Source of the DNA: Methylobacterium currus
GTDB taxonomy: Bacteria; Pseudomonadota; Alphaproteobacteria; Rhizobiales; Beijerinckiaceae
Assembly: GCF_003058325.1 (NCBI RefSeq)
Contig: NZ_CP028843.1
Coordinates: 2,886,001-2,950,000, forward strand
DNA length: 64,000 nucleotides
Reading direction: 5' to 3'
Within the stretch, counting starts at the first letter, position 1. Each line of letters begins with the position of its first letter. The notes beneath the pieces are model-generated. The model did not search any database and had not been told where the DNA came from. It saw nothing but the letters and a program-made list of their open reading frames with translations. The position numbers and the translations under genes were made by a program. Below are positions 34,050 through 44,254 of the stretch, one piece after another.

Positions 34050-35069
34050 GTGGGGAAGCCGTATTCGGGATCACGTTCAAGGTTCCGGCAGTCGGGCCGT
34101 GGCGGGGGCCGGAGCGGCGCGCCCGCGGGCGTGCTGCGGAGGGATGGCGGCAAGGACTCCCGCGGGGCGTCCCGCCGGGGGGAGACGGCCGGCGCGAGGT
34201 CGCGGCCTCCGCTCCGGCGGGTGCTCGCCGCCGCCGGCCTCGCCCTGGGGGTATCCGGCCCGGCCGCGGCCGGCTCCGCCGCGCAGCCCGGGCAGTCATC
34301 GGGGCTGCCGGTCGGCGCACAGATCCCGCACGGCCTCTACTGGATCACCGCGACGAATTTCGGCGTCCGCCAGACGAGCCCGGGGGTGACGCCGCTGAAC
34401 GTCAACACGACGACCCTGGCCTGGGCGACGCCCTGGGATATCGCCGGCGGCCGGCTGCAGCTCTTCGCCGGCGTGCCCTACTCGGCGGTCGGCCCCCAGG
34501 ACAGCGACTGGCAGAGCGGCTTCGGCCAGCCGCTGATCGCCGGCCAGCTCGCCTGGGATCTCGGCGGCGATGTCGGCTTCAGCTACCTGCTCGGCGGCTA
34601 CCTGCCCAGCCGGACCGGCTTCACGACCCAGGCCTCGTCGCTGACGCACCGCTTCGCGCTCAGCTATGTCGGCAACGACTGGAACGTGACCGCGCACCTG
34701 TTCTACGGCCATTTCCTCGGCGACAAGCCACCTCCGGGCGTGGCGGCCTATCCGGACTACATGAACCTCGACCTGACCGCGACCCGCAACTTTGGCAAGT
34801 GGCAGCTCGGCGCGGTCGCCTTCGGCTCCACCGACCTGCCGACGGGTGTCGCGGGGTATCGCTCGCAGGGACAGGTCGCGGTCGGCGGGCTGGTCGGGTA
34901 CAATTTCGGTCCGGTGAACCTCCAGGCTTTCGTCACCCGCGACGTGATCGCGCGCAATTACGGCGGCCGCGACACGCGGGCATGGCTGCGCGCGATCGTG
35001 CCCCTGTACCAGGACAAGCAGGAGGCCGCGCCCGACCGCACGCTGCTGACGCGGGAGCAGACGCGCTGA
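34050..35069 (+). CDS. Outer-membrane transporter of the MetA/phenol-degradation type
   Basis: This encodes 339 residues. After a long basic leader, a signal-like stretch (RVLAAAGLALGVSGPAAAGS, about residues 57-77) precedes IPHGLYWITATNFGVRQ and many alternating beta strands (LFAGVPYSAVGPQDS, LGGYLPSRTGFTTQ, LTATRNFGKWQLGAVAFGS), the pattern of the Phenol_MetA_deg family of barrel proteins, often beside catabolic genes. The substrate is unknown and no catabolic genes adjoin it. The true start may be nearer the signal peptide, since the first 50 residues are unlike a leader. Confidence 0.7.
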   Translation: MGKPYSGSRSRFRQSGRGGGRSGAPAGVLRRDGGKDSRGASRRGETAGARSRPPLRRVLAAAGLALGVSGPAAAGSAAQPGQSSGLPVGAQIPHGLYWITATNFGVRQTSPGVTPLNVNTTTLAWATPWDIAGGRLQLFAGVPYSAVGPQDSDWQSGFGQPLIAGQLAWDLGGDVGFSYLLGGYLPSRTGFTTQASSLTHRFALSYVGNDWNVTAHLFYGHFLGDKPPPGVAAYPDYMNLDLTATRNFGKWQLGAVAFGSTDLPTGVAGYRSQGQVAVGGLVGYNFGPVNLQAFVTRDVIARNYGGRDTRAWLRAIVPLYQDKQEAAPDRTLLTREQTR

Positions 35070-35102
35070 TCCGCGAGCGGCGGGCAGCGATGTGCGCCGG
35101 GG

Positions 35103-36344
35103 TCAGCCCCCCGACGCCGCATTCCCGTGCGGCCCGATCCGCCGCGGCTCCAGCCCCTCGCGGCTGAGCGTCTCGAGGATCTCGGCGGTGTGGCCCGGCC
35201 CGCGCGTCTCGATCGTCACGTCGATCGAGACGCTTTTTGCCGGCACGTCGAGGTGGAGGCGGCCATGCGAGACCTCCAGGATGTTGGCGCCGAGCTCGCC
35301 GAGGCGCCCGGCCACCCGGCCGAGCACGCCGGGCCGGTCGCTCGCGGTCATCCGGAACGAGATGATGCGGTCCTCACGCTCCAGCTCGCGCACCATCACG
35401 GAGGCGAGGAGCCGCGCGTCGATGTTGCCGCCGCACAGAACGAGACCCACGGTGCGGCCGGCGAACAGGTCGGGCCGGGCCAGCAGGGCCGCGAGGCCCG
35501 CCGCGCCCGCGCCCTCGGCGAGGCTGCGCTGGAGCGTGGCGTAGTCGTGCACCGCCCGCTCGATCTGCGGCTCGTCGACGAGGACGATCTCGCGCACGAG
35601 GTCGCGGATGATCGGCAGGGTGAGATGGCCGACGGTCTTGACGGCGATGCCCTCGGCCAGGGTCGGCCCGCCGATCGGTCGCTCCTGCCCGTCGATGGCG
35701 TTGAGGAAGGACGGGTAGAGCGCGGCCTCGACCCCGTAGAGAGCCACCCGCGGCCGCAGGCTCGCACCGATCGCGATGCCGCTCATCAGCCCGCCGCCGC
35801 CGATCGGCACCACCAGGCCGTCGAGGTCGGGGGCATCCTCCAGCATCTCGAGGGCGATCGTGCCCTGGCCGGCCATCACCAGGGGATCGTCGTAAGGATG
35901 GACCAGCACGAAGCCGTGCGTCTCGACCAGGCGGTCCACGGCGGCTGCCGATTCCACCAGCGTCTCGCCCTCCAGCACGACGGTGGCGCCGTGGGCGCGG
36001 GTGTTCTCGACCTTCACCAGCGGGGTCGTGGCCGGCATCACGATGGTGGCCGGGATGCCGAGGCGCCGCGCGTGGTAGGCCACGGCCTGGGCATGGTTGC
36101 CGGCCGACATCGCCACCACGCCGCGGCGGCGCTCGGCCTCGGTCAGGGCGCTCAGGCGGTTGACCGCGCCGCGCTCCTTGAAGGCGCCGGTCGCCTGCAT
36201 GTTCTCGTGCTTGACGAGGACCCGCGCCCCGGTCAGCTCCGACAGGCGCGGCGCCGGCACCAGCGGCGTGCGCAGCACGTGGCCGCGGATGGTGTGGGCG
36301 GCTCGGACGACGTCGTCCGGGGTGATGGCGTAGGGCTGGCTCAA
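35103..36344 (-). CDS. ilvA: Threonine ammonia-lyase with C-terminal ACT domain
   Basis: This encodes 413 residues. The PLP lysine lies in MQATGAFKERGAVNRL, followed by VVAMSAGNHAQAVAYHARRL, the glycine-rich PIGGGGLMSGIAIGA and the ACT-like end DRPGVLGRVAGRLGELGANI. It deaminates threonine (and serine) to the 2-oxo acid. This one-ACT-domain form (about 400 residues) is shorter than classical biosynthetic IlvA (about 510), so it may be the TdcB-like form with allosteric control by isoleucine or valine uncertain. Confidence 0.9.
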   Translation of the reverse strand: MSQPYAITPDDVVRAAHTIRGHVLRTPLVPAPRLSELTGARVLVKHENMQATGAFKERGAVNRLSALTEAERRRGVVAMSAGNHAQAVAYHARRLGIPATIVMPATTPLVKVENTRAHGATVVLEGETLVESAAAVDRLVETHGFVLVHPYDDPLVMAGQGTIALEMLEDAPDLDGLVVPIGGGGLMSGIAIGASLRPRVALYGVEAALYPSFLNAIDGQERPIGGPTLAEGIAVKTVGHLTLPIIRDLVREIVLVDEPQIERAVHDYATLQRSLAEGAGAAGLAALLARPDLFAGRTVGLVLCGGNIDARLLASVMVRELEREDRIISFRMTASDRPGVLGRVAGRLGELGANILEVSHGRLHLDVPAKSVSIDVTIETRGPGHTAEILETLSREGLEPRRIGPHGNAASGG

Positions 36345-36486
36345 GAAGGGGCCTCCGGCAGGCCGCCAGTCTATCCGCCCTTCCGCCGGCCGAGAACGGC
36401 CGCAGCATCACCTGGGCCGGGCCGGTGCGAAAAAAGCGGGCGACGAGGGCGACGCGAAGCGGGACACGACGGGCGGCCGCCCGCCA

Positions 36487-36556
36487 CGGTCGAGACTTGG
36501 CGGTCGAGACTTGGCAGTCGAGACTCGGCGGGCGAGACTCGGCTGGGGAAACTCGG
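36487..36556. repeat. Tandem repeat, 5 x 14 bp
   Basis: Five consecutive 14-bp units: CGGTCGAGACTTGG twice (36487-36514), CAGTCGAGACTCGG, CGGGCGAGACTCGG and CTGGGGAAACTCGG (to 36556). The array stops two bases before the stop codon of the serine hydrolase gene, so the newest-looking identical units are farthest from the gene. Confidence 0.9.
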
Positions 36557-36557
36557 C

Positions 36558-37583
36558 TCACGGCCGGCATGCGGCCCGGATCAGCTCCACGAGATGGGCG
36601 ACCTCCGGCGGCTTCGGATGCGCGAGGTGGCGGTCCCGGTCGGTCCGCTCGACAATGACGAGGTCCTCCGCCGGGATCACGATGGCGTATTGTCCGCCCG
36701 CGCCCCAGGCGAAGTACGATCCGGCGGGCAGGCGCAGCAGGTTCTCCCTTGGCGTCGGCGCGTCGGCCGTCCACCAGAGGTAACCGTAGCCGAAATCCCA
36801 GTCGGCGTCGGAATGGGGACGGGTGCTTTCCCGCACCCACTCGGCCGGAATTACCGGCGTGCCGTTCCAGCGCCCGCCGTCGAGGAACAGCAGGGCGAAG
36901 CGGGCGAGGTCCCGTGCGCTCATCCGGAACGGGTAGGTGGGGTGGAGGGACGCGGCGCCCCGGACGTAACGCTGCGCGGCCGGATCGTAATCCTGCATGC
37001 CGATCTTGCGGGCGATCTCCCGCGCGAAGGCCTGGTGGATCGAGGTGCCGGCGGCGCGCTCGTAGATCGTGCCGAGGGCGTTGAAATCCCAGTTGTTGTA
37101 GTACCAGAACGTTCCCGGCGCGTGGCTGAACCGGGGCGGGCGCCGGGCCGCCATGCCCGCCGTCTCGGACAGGGCCGGGTGGTAGATGCCCGAGCGGGCC
37201 TCCAGCAGCATCCGCACCGTCGCCCGTTTCTCCTCGGCCGAGAGGGCGGGGACGGTGTCGTCGATGCCGAGCCGGTCGAGGGTCGCGTCGAGGTCGATCT
37301 GATGCCGGTGCACGGCGAGTCCGACGAGCGCGCTGAGCAGGCTCTTGCGGACCGAGGCGAGCTCGGTAGGTTTCGTCGTGTCCCCCCATTCGACGACGAC
37401 CTCGCCGTGCCGGACGACCATCAGCGCCGTGACGTTATGGGCCTTGGCGTAATCGGTCGCTTCGGCGAGCTTCGCCGACGACCATTCCGAGGCGGCGGCC
37501 GGCGCGCGGGTCCATTCGGCGGCGGGCGCCGCCTGCACCCGGACCGCAACGAGCGTGAACAGCAGCAGCCAGGCGTAGCGCAC
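36558..37583 (-). CDS. Serine hydrolase of the beta-lactamase family
   Basis: This encodes 341 residues from GTG 37583, giving a signal peptide VRYAWLLLFTLVAVRVQAAP. The class C-like SxxK motif is in LASVRKSLLSALVG (Ser, Lys), the YxN motif in FWYYNNWDFNALG, and the third motif is represented by FAWGAGGQYAIVIP. The conserved FRMSARDLARFALLFLDGG segment is typical of D-aminopeptidase/esterase-like members. It is exported; substrates could be D-peptides or esters. The frame open to 38066 is not coding upstream of 37583. Confidence 0.85.
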   Translation of the reverse strand: MRYAWLLLFTLVAVRVQAAPAAEWTRAPAAASEWSSAKLAEATDYAKAHNVTALMVVRHGEVVVEWGDTTKPTELASVRKSLLSALVGLAVHRHQIDLDATLDRLGIDDTVPALSAEEKRATVRMLLEARSGIYHPALSETAGMAARRPPRFSHAPGTFWYYNNWDFNALGTIYERAAGTSIHQAFAREIARKIGMQDYDPAAQRYVRGAASLHPTYPFRMSARDLARFALLFLDGGRWNGTPVIPAEWVRESTRPHSDADWDFGYGYLWWTADAPTPRENLLRLPAGSYFAWGAGGQYAIVIPAEDLVIVERTDRDRHLAHPKPPEVAHLVELIRAACRP

Positions 37584-37684
37584 GGTAAGACGATCTCCGT
37601 CCGAGTCGGCAGAGAAGTCCCGATTCGGTGCCGTAAGGTCAAGGATCGTGCTGTCGGGGACGCCGGGATGCGATCCCGATGGGA

Positions 37685-39186
<1,502 letters not shown>

Positions 39187-39375
39187 TCAGCGTCGAATTC
39201 GTCCAATCCGGAGGTAGCACAGTCCGGGCGGCGCCAGAACCCGGGCGGAGGGGCGGAGAACGAAATCGGACGCATGGCAGGGTCGCTGGCGGCAGTGCCG
39301 CGCGACCGAGACGCCCCGTGCCGTTGACGCGGCGGGTTGCGCCCGGTTAACCGCCCTTAACCGGGAGGGTGCATC

Positions 39376-40428
39376 ATGAGCGACGCGGGCGTGACGGCGG
39401 AGAGCGCGGTTCTGTGCGAGCGGCGGGGCGCGGCCGGGCTCATCACCCTGAACCGGCCCAAGGCCCTCAACGCCCTCACCCTCGAGATGGTGCGCGCCAT
39501 GCGCCGCGCCCTCGATGCCTGGGCGGCGGACCCCGCGGTGACCCGGGTGGTGGTGCAGGGCGCCGGCGAGCGCGCCTTCTGCGCCGGCGGCGACATCCGC
39601 CGCATCCACGAGGAGGGGAGCGCCGGGAAGTATGCCGAGGCCCAGAGCTTCTTCCGCGAGGAATACGAGCTCGACGCGCTGATCCAGCGCTACCCGAAGC
39701 CCTACATCGCGCTGATCGACGGCATCGTCATGGGCGGCGGCGTCGGCGTGTCGCTGCACGGCTCGCACCGGGTCGCGGCGGAGCGCACGGCTTTCGCGAT
39801 GCCCGAGACCGGCATCGGTTTCTTCCCGGATGTCGGCGCCACCTATGCCCTGCCGCGGCTGCCGGGCTTCGTCGGCACCTATCTGGCGCTCACCGGCGAG
39901 CGGATCGGCCAGGGCGACGTCCTCGCCTTCGGCCTCGCCACCCATGCTGCCCCCGCCGCGCAATTCGAGGCGATCCGCGACGCGCTCAGCGAGGGGCAGC
40001 CGATCGATCAGGCGATCGGCGCGCATGAGATCCCGGCCCCCGGCCCGCTCCACGCCGAGCGGGCGCTGATCGAATCCTGCTTCTCGGCCGACAGCGTCGC
40101 GGAGGTGCTGGCGCGCCTCGACGGCGCCGGGTCGGCGTTCGCGCAGAAAACCGCCGCGACGATCCGCACCCGCTCGCCCACGAGCCTCACCCTGGCGCTG
40201 GCGCAGATGCGCCGCGGCGCCTCCCTGTCCTTCCCGGAGGCGATGCGGCTCGAATACCGCATCCTGTGCCGGATCCTGCGCGGGCACGACTTCTACGAGG
40301 GCGTGCGCTCCGTGCTGATCGACCGGGACGGAAAGCCGGACTGGCAGCCCGCCACCCTGGAGGCCGTGAGGCCCGGCGACATCGAGGCCCACTTCGAGCC
40401 GATGCCCGGCGAGCCGAGCTTCACCTGA
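39376..40428 (+). CDS. 3-hydroxyisobutyryl-CoA hydrolase (crotonase family)
   Basis: This encodes 350 residues, longer than enoyl-CoA hydratases (about 260) and right for HIBYL-CoA hydrolase. It shows the oxyanion-hole motifs AFCAGGDIRRIHEEG and GIVMGGGVGVSLHGSHRVA, the catalytic PETGIGFFPDVGATYALPRL (Glu and Asp), and the C-terminal extension with LEYRILCRILRGHDFYEGVR. It hydrolyses 3-hydroxyisobutyryl-CoA in valine degradation. The DUF6163-type gene follows two bases after its stop. Confidence 0.9.
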   Translation: MSDAGVTAESAVLCERRGAAGLITLNRPKALNALTLEMVRAMRRALDAWAADPAVTRVVVQGAGERAFCAGGDIRRIHEEGSAGKYAEAQSFFREEYELDALIQRYPKPYIALIDGIVMGGGVGVSLHGSHRVAAERTAFAMPETGIGFFPDVGATYALPRLPGFVGTYLALTGERIGQGDVLAFGLATHAAPAAQFEAIRDALSEGQPIDQAIGAHEIPAPGPLHAERALIESCFSADSVAEVLARLDGAGSAFAQKTAATIRTRSPTSLTLALAQMRRGASLSFPEAMRLEYRILCRILRGHDFYEGVRSVLIDRDGKPDWQPATLEAVRPGDIEAHFEPMPGEPSFT

Positions 40429-40430
40429 CC

Positions 40431-40892
40431 ATGCGCTCGCTCAGCAAGGTCCGGGGCGGCCCCCGGCGCGCCGGCCCCGAGGAGGCGTCCGACCGCATCG
40501 AGCGCCGGGCCCCGCGGCCCGAGACGCGCTGGGACGTGGTGCTGGTCTGGCTGATGCGGGTCGTGGCGGTGGTCTGGATGGTCAAGGGCCTTAGCGCCTG
40601 GGCCGAGATCCTGGGCGCCCGCCCCAACGCCGCGCCGTTCGAGACCGCGCCGATCGGCCGGCAGGCGGTGATCGTCTATTTCGGCGTCATCAACCTGCTG
40701 GCGGCGGTGGGCCTGTGGCTCGCCACCGCCTGGGGCGGGGTGGTCTGGCTTCTCGCCGCCACCTCGGCGATCGTGCTCGCCCTGCTCACCCCGCAGCTCC
40801 TGCCGATGTCGCTCCCGAGCCTCGCCTTCGACGGCATGATCATCCTGGTCTACTTCACGGTCTCTTGGCTGGCCTCGCGCGAACTACGCTGA
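40431..40892 (+). CDS. Small membrane protein (DUF6163-like), upstream of ldtR
   Basis: This encodes 153 residues from ATG 40431. A basic cytoplasmic start (about 1-35) is followed by four membrane segments: VVLVWLMRVVAVVWMVKGLS, AVIVYFGVINLLAAVGLWLA, GVVWLLAATSAIVLALL and FDGMIILVYFTVSWLA. I recall this family as located beside ldtR in Hyphomicrobiales. The two-base gap from the hydrolase gene suggests co-transcription with it. The function is unknown. Confidence 0.8.
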   Translation: MRSLSKVRGGPRRAGPEEASDRIERRAPRPETRWDVVLVWLMRVVAVVWMVKGLSAWAEILGARPNAAPFETAPIGRQAVIVYFGVINLLAAVGLWLATAWGGVVWLLAATSAIVLALLTPQLLPMSLPSLAFDGMIILVYFTVSWLASRELR

Positions 40893-41065
40893 TTCTCAAC
40901 CTTTCTCGAAAGTGAATGATTGGGTTCATCTTCGGTTTACCGACAGAGGTAAATCGAGAATTTATCCTGTCGTTTAAACTCACATTCACGGGGTCCGCCT
41001 AATTTGAACCCATAAGCGGAGCGGGAGACACCGCCGAGCATCCCCGTACAGAGTGAGGCGTTCCG

Positions 41066-41581
41066 ATGAAGACCCAGGCGACGAAGGTGGCGCAGACGAT
41101 CTCCGCTCCCGAGACCGAGACCGCCGTGCGCCCCCACTACCTCGAGGCGCTCCACCTGGTCGAGCGGCTGCACCGCCGGCTCCTCGACGTGATCAAGGAC
41201 GAGTTCGAGCGCCGCGGCCGCGAGGACGTCAACAGCGTCCAGGCTCTGCTCCTCTACAATATCGGCGACAAGGAGCTGACCGCGAGCGAGCTGCGCACCC
41301 GCGGCTACTATCTCGGCTCGAACGTCTCGTACAACGTCAAGAAGCTGGTCGAGACCGGCTACCTGCATCACGCCCGCTCGAAGACCGACCGCCGCTCGGT
41401 CCGCATCAGCCTCACCGAGAAGGGCCGCGAGGTGCACGAGATCGTCCGCGGGCTCTACGACAAGCACGCCAAGACCATCCAGCCGATCGGCGGCATCTCC
41501 GAGGACGATTTCGGCCGCCTCAACCAGGCGCTCGCCCGGCTCGAGCGCTTCTGGACCGACCAGATCCGCTACCGCCTTTGA
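41066..41581 (+). CDS. ldtR: MarR-family regulator LdtR
   Basis: This encodes 171 residues. The winged-HTH is clear: LLYNIGDKELTASELRTRGY, YLGSNVSYNVKKLVETGYLH (recognition helix) and the wing SKTDRRSVRISLTEKGREVH. The sequence is close to LdtR of Liberibacter and rhizobia, which controls an L,D-transpeptidase gene and responds to small molecules; that target is not in this window. The region 40893-41065 upstream contains the palindrome CTTTCTCGAAAG (40901-40912), a possible autoregulatory site. Confidence 0.9.
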   Translation: MKTQATKVAQTISAPETETAVRPHYLEALHLVERLHRRLLDVIKDEFERRGREDVNSVQALLLYNIGDKELTASELRTRGYYLGSNVSYNVKKLVETGYLHHARSKTDRRSVRISLTEKGREVHEIVRGLYDKHAKTIQPIGGISEDDFGRLNQALARLERFWTDQIRYRL

Positions 41582-41634
41582 GAGGTTGGGCGATCGATCG
41601 GTCTGGTCGTTCTCGTGCACAGGGTCACGTCCCT

Positions 41635-41683
41635 CCACGTCATCCCGAGGCTCGCCGAAGGGCGAGAGCCCGGGATGACGTGG
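41635..41683. repeat. REP-like palindrome downstream of ldtR
   Basis: CCACGTCATCCCG (41635-41647) pairs with CGGGATGACGTGG (41671-41683), with an internal GCTCGCC/GGCGAG stem. It is the cleanest copy of the GTCATCCCGGG palindrome family in the window. Confidence 0.85.
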
Positions 41684-41949
41684 GGGATTTTCAGCCGATC
41701 CGCCACATCGGATCGCCTCCGAGCCACGCTGCCAGCTCGGTCTCCGCACCCCAGCCGCGCGGGGCGGCGTCGTGCCGCACTCACGCAAAGTACTGAGACA
41801 GCGAAACTCAAGGATCGACTTCTTCGTACGTAGACGAACATCGATGCGTCAAGATGTCATGCGTATCCAAATGCGGCGCATCGGGTTGCCATTGAAGTCG
41901 TATCTCCAATATAATTTTGGAAATACGTAGGTAATCCAATGGGCGGCCC

Positions 41950-42336
41950 ATGGCAGTCGATCGATCGAAGAAAGTGGCCTTGATCACGGGGGTGAAGGGG
42001 AAGGACGGTGCCTATCTGTCGGAGATCCTGCTGCAGAAGGGCTACGTGGTGCACGGGATCAAGCGCCGTTCGTCCTCGTTCAATACCGGGCGGATCGAGC
42101 ACCTGTACCAGGGCGTGGAGGAGCAGGGGCGCTGCGCCCGGACCGGGCGCGTCCTCGTCGAGATGGACCCGCGCTACTTCCGGCCGACCGAGGTCGACCT
42201 GCTGATCGGCGATCCGACCAAGGCCCGCGAGAAGCTCGGCTGGGTCCACGAGACCCAGTGGCAGGAGCTGTGCGCCGAGATGGTGCGCCACGACCTGGAG
42301 ACCGTCGCCCTGGAGCAGCGCCGCCATGGCAAGTGA
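41950..42336 (+). pseudogene. gmd: gmd (GDP-mannose 4,6-dehydratase) with large in-frame internal deletion
   Basis: The 128-residue frame joins the Gmd N-terminus ([41 protein letters not shown]) directly to its C-terminus ([40 protein letters not shown]). About 220 residues, including the catalytic Tyr-x-x-x-Lys and most of the NADP and substrate site, are missing. The dinucleotide motif is also changed (family TGVTGQDG, here TGVKGKDG). The remaining frame is open and its 3' end overlaps the long form of fcl. It cannot be an active dehydratase. Confidence 0.88.
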
Positions 42337-42340
42337 CCCC

Positions 42341-42400
42341 AAGCCGAGCGACACCAGGCCAAGCGACGCCGGGCCAAGCGACGCCAGGCCAAGCGACGCA
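42341..42400. repeat. Tandem repeat, 4 x 15 bp, upstream of fcl
   Basis: Units AAGCCGAGCGACACC, AGGCCAAGCGACGCC, GGGCCAAGCGACGCC and AGGCCAAGCGACGCA fill 42341-42400. They encode PSDTR/PSDAG/PSDAR/PSDAA if translation starts at 42326, in frame with fcl. Confidence 0.9.
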
Positions 42401-42439
42401 GCCACGCCCAATCACACTGTCATGCCGAGAGAGGCCGCC

Positions 42440-43399
42440 ATGCGAAGTGAGATCGTCTATCCCCTCGCCGGCAAGCGCGTCTGGGTCGCGGGCCACCGCG
42501 GCATGGTCGGCAGCGCGGTGGTGCGCCGCCTCGCCGGGGAGGGCTGCGAGATCCTCACCGTCGACCGCAATGCCGTCGACCTGACGCGCCAGGCCGACAC
42601 CGAGGCCTGGATGGCGCGGGCGCGCCCCGACGCGATCGTGCTCGCGGCCGCGAAGGTCGGCGGGATCCTCGCCAACAACAGCTATCCGGTCGACTTCCTG
42701 TACAACAACCTGATGATCGCCTCGAACGTGATCGAGGCCGCCCGCCGCAACGGGGTCGAGAAGCTGCTCCACCTCGGATCGAGCTGCATCTACCCGAAAT
42801 TCGCCCCCCAGCCGATCACCGAGGACGCGCTGCTGACCGGCACGCTCGAACCGACGAACGAGTGGTACGCGGTCGCCAAGATCGCCGGGGTCAAGCTCAC
42901 GCAGGCCTATCGCCGCCAGCACGGCTGCGACTTCATCTCGGCGATGCCGACCAACCTCTACGGGCCGGAGGACAATTTCGACCTGGCGAGCAGCCACGTC
43001 CTGCCCGCCCTGATGCGCAAGGCGCACGAGGCCAAGCTGCGGGGCGACGACGAGCTGGTGATCTGGGGGACCGGCTCGCCGCGGCGCGAGTTCCTGCACG
43101 TCGACGATTGCGCCGACGCGCTGGTGTTCCTGCTCAAGACCTATTCCGGCGACACCCATGTCAATGTCGGGTCGGGCACCGACATCCCGATCTACGATTT
43201 GGCGCAGATCGTCGCCGAGGTCGTCGGCTTCCGCGGACGGATCGCGACCGATCCGAGCAAGCCGGACGGGACGCCCCGCAAGCTGATGAGCGCCGAGCGG
43301 CTCCGGGCGATGGGATGGGAGCCGCGCATCCCGCTCGATGACGGGATCCGCGCGGTCTACGACTGGTTCCTGGCGAACTGGACGGACGCGCACGCGTAG
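42440..43399 (+). CDS. fcl: GDP-L-fucose synthase
   Basis: This encodes 319 residues from ATG 42440, six bases after AGAGAGG and close to the family length; starts at 42326 or 42422 would add a repeat-encoded leader. NADP motif VWVAGHRGMVGSAVVRRL, LAAAKVGGILANNSYPVDFL, the catalytic LHLGSSCIYPKFAPQPITED, TNEWYAVAKIAGVKL (Tyr-x-x-x-Lys) and the FLHVDDCADALVFLL end are all intact. It converts the Gmd product to GDP-L-fucose for surface polysaccharide. Its substrate-forming neighbour gmd is broken, so activity needs another Gmd. Confidence 0.93.
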   Translation: MRSEIVYPLAGKRVWVAGHRGMVGSAVVRRLAGEGCEILTVDRNAVDLTRQADTEAWMARARPDAIVLAAAKVGGILANNSYPVDFLYNNLMIASNVIEAARRNGVEKLLHLGSSCIYPKFAPQPITEDALLTGTLEPTNEWYAVAKIAGVKLTQAYRRQHGCDFISAMPTNLYGPEDNFDLASSHVLPALMRKAHEAKLRGDDELVIWGTGSPRREFLHVDDCADALVFLLKTYSGDTHVNVGSGTDIPIYDLAQIVAEVVGFRGRIATDPSKPDGTPRKLMSAERLRAMGWEPRIPLDDGIRAVYDWFLANWTDAHA

Positions 43400-43471
43400 C
43401 CGCCCTCCCGCGGTGCCCGGCCCGATCGCATCGGGCCGGGCAGTCCGGCGCTCCGGTCAGGAAGGCCGGAA

Positions 43472-44098
43472 TTACCGTTCCTGCAGGGCCAGCCGGATGC
43501 CGAGCCCCAGATAGATCGCACCGATCACCCGGCCCTGCCAGCGGCCGATGCGGCGGTGACGTACGAGCCAATCGGCGACGCGTGCGGCGGCGAGCGCGAT
43601 CATGACCGTGTAGACGGCACTCATGGCCACGAAGACGAGCCCGAGCACCAAGAGCTGAGCCGCCACGGAACTCTGCTCGGGACGGACGAATTGCGGCAGG
43701 AAGGCGAGGAAGAAGAGCGCCGTCTTGGGGTTCAGCACCTCGGCCAGCACCGCCTGCCGGAAGGCGAGGCGGGCATCGACCAGCTGCGCGGAGCCGAGAC
43801 GCAGGTCTCCGCCGCGCTCCGCCAGCGCGCGGAGGCCGAGGTAGATCAGGTAGGCGGCGCCGGCATATTTCACGAGGCTGAAGGCCAGGGCCGAGGTCAT
43901 CAGCACGGCGGACAGGCTGATCGTCGCCGTCGCGGTGTGCAGGAGGTCGCCCGCCGCGATCCCAAGGCCGGTCGCGATGCCGACGCGCCGGCCGCCGACG
44001 GAGGCGCGGGCCAGCACGAGCAGCACGGCCGGACCGGGAATGAGGAAGAGGCCGATCACCACGGCGGTGTAGGTCGGGAGCGTGTCGAGATCGGGCAT
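43472..44098 (-). CDS. LysE/RhtB-family amino-acid exporter
   Basis: This encodes 208 residues with about six hydrophobic helices. The start YTAVVIGLFLIPGPAVLLVL contains the family PGP motif, followed by GRRVGIATGLGIAAGDLLHT with the conserved GxxxGD, YLIYLGLRAL, and VLAEVLNPKTALFFLAFLPQ with the NPK motif. It would export an amino acid such as threonine, homoserine or lysine analogues. It is convergent with fcl. Confidence 0.92.
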   Translation of the reverse strand: MPDLDTLPTYTAVVIGLFLIPGPAVLLVLARASVGGRRVGIATGLGIAAGDLLHTATATISLSAVLMTSALAFSLVKYAGAAYLIYLGLRALAERGGDLRLGSAQLVDARLAFRQAVLAEVLNPKTALFFLAFLPQFVRPEQSSVAAQLLVLGLVFVAMSAVYTVMIALAAARVADWLVRHRRIGRWQGRVIGAIYLGLGIRLALQER

Positions 44099-44254
44099 CG
44101 CTGGCCCTCGTCAGCATCGATGACTCGTCAGACCCGGCAGCGATCTCCGGACGGCCCGCTTCATACGGGCGAGCCGACCGCGAGCCGATCCGGGATGTCG
44201 CTCGCGACGCTCCCGATCACCATCGCCGCACGCGCGGGCGGATCGTGAGCGGCG

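Noticed and set aside
36487..36556. Possible CRISPR array
   Set aside because: The 14-bp units are contiguous with no spacers, and no cas gene is in the window.
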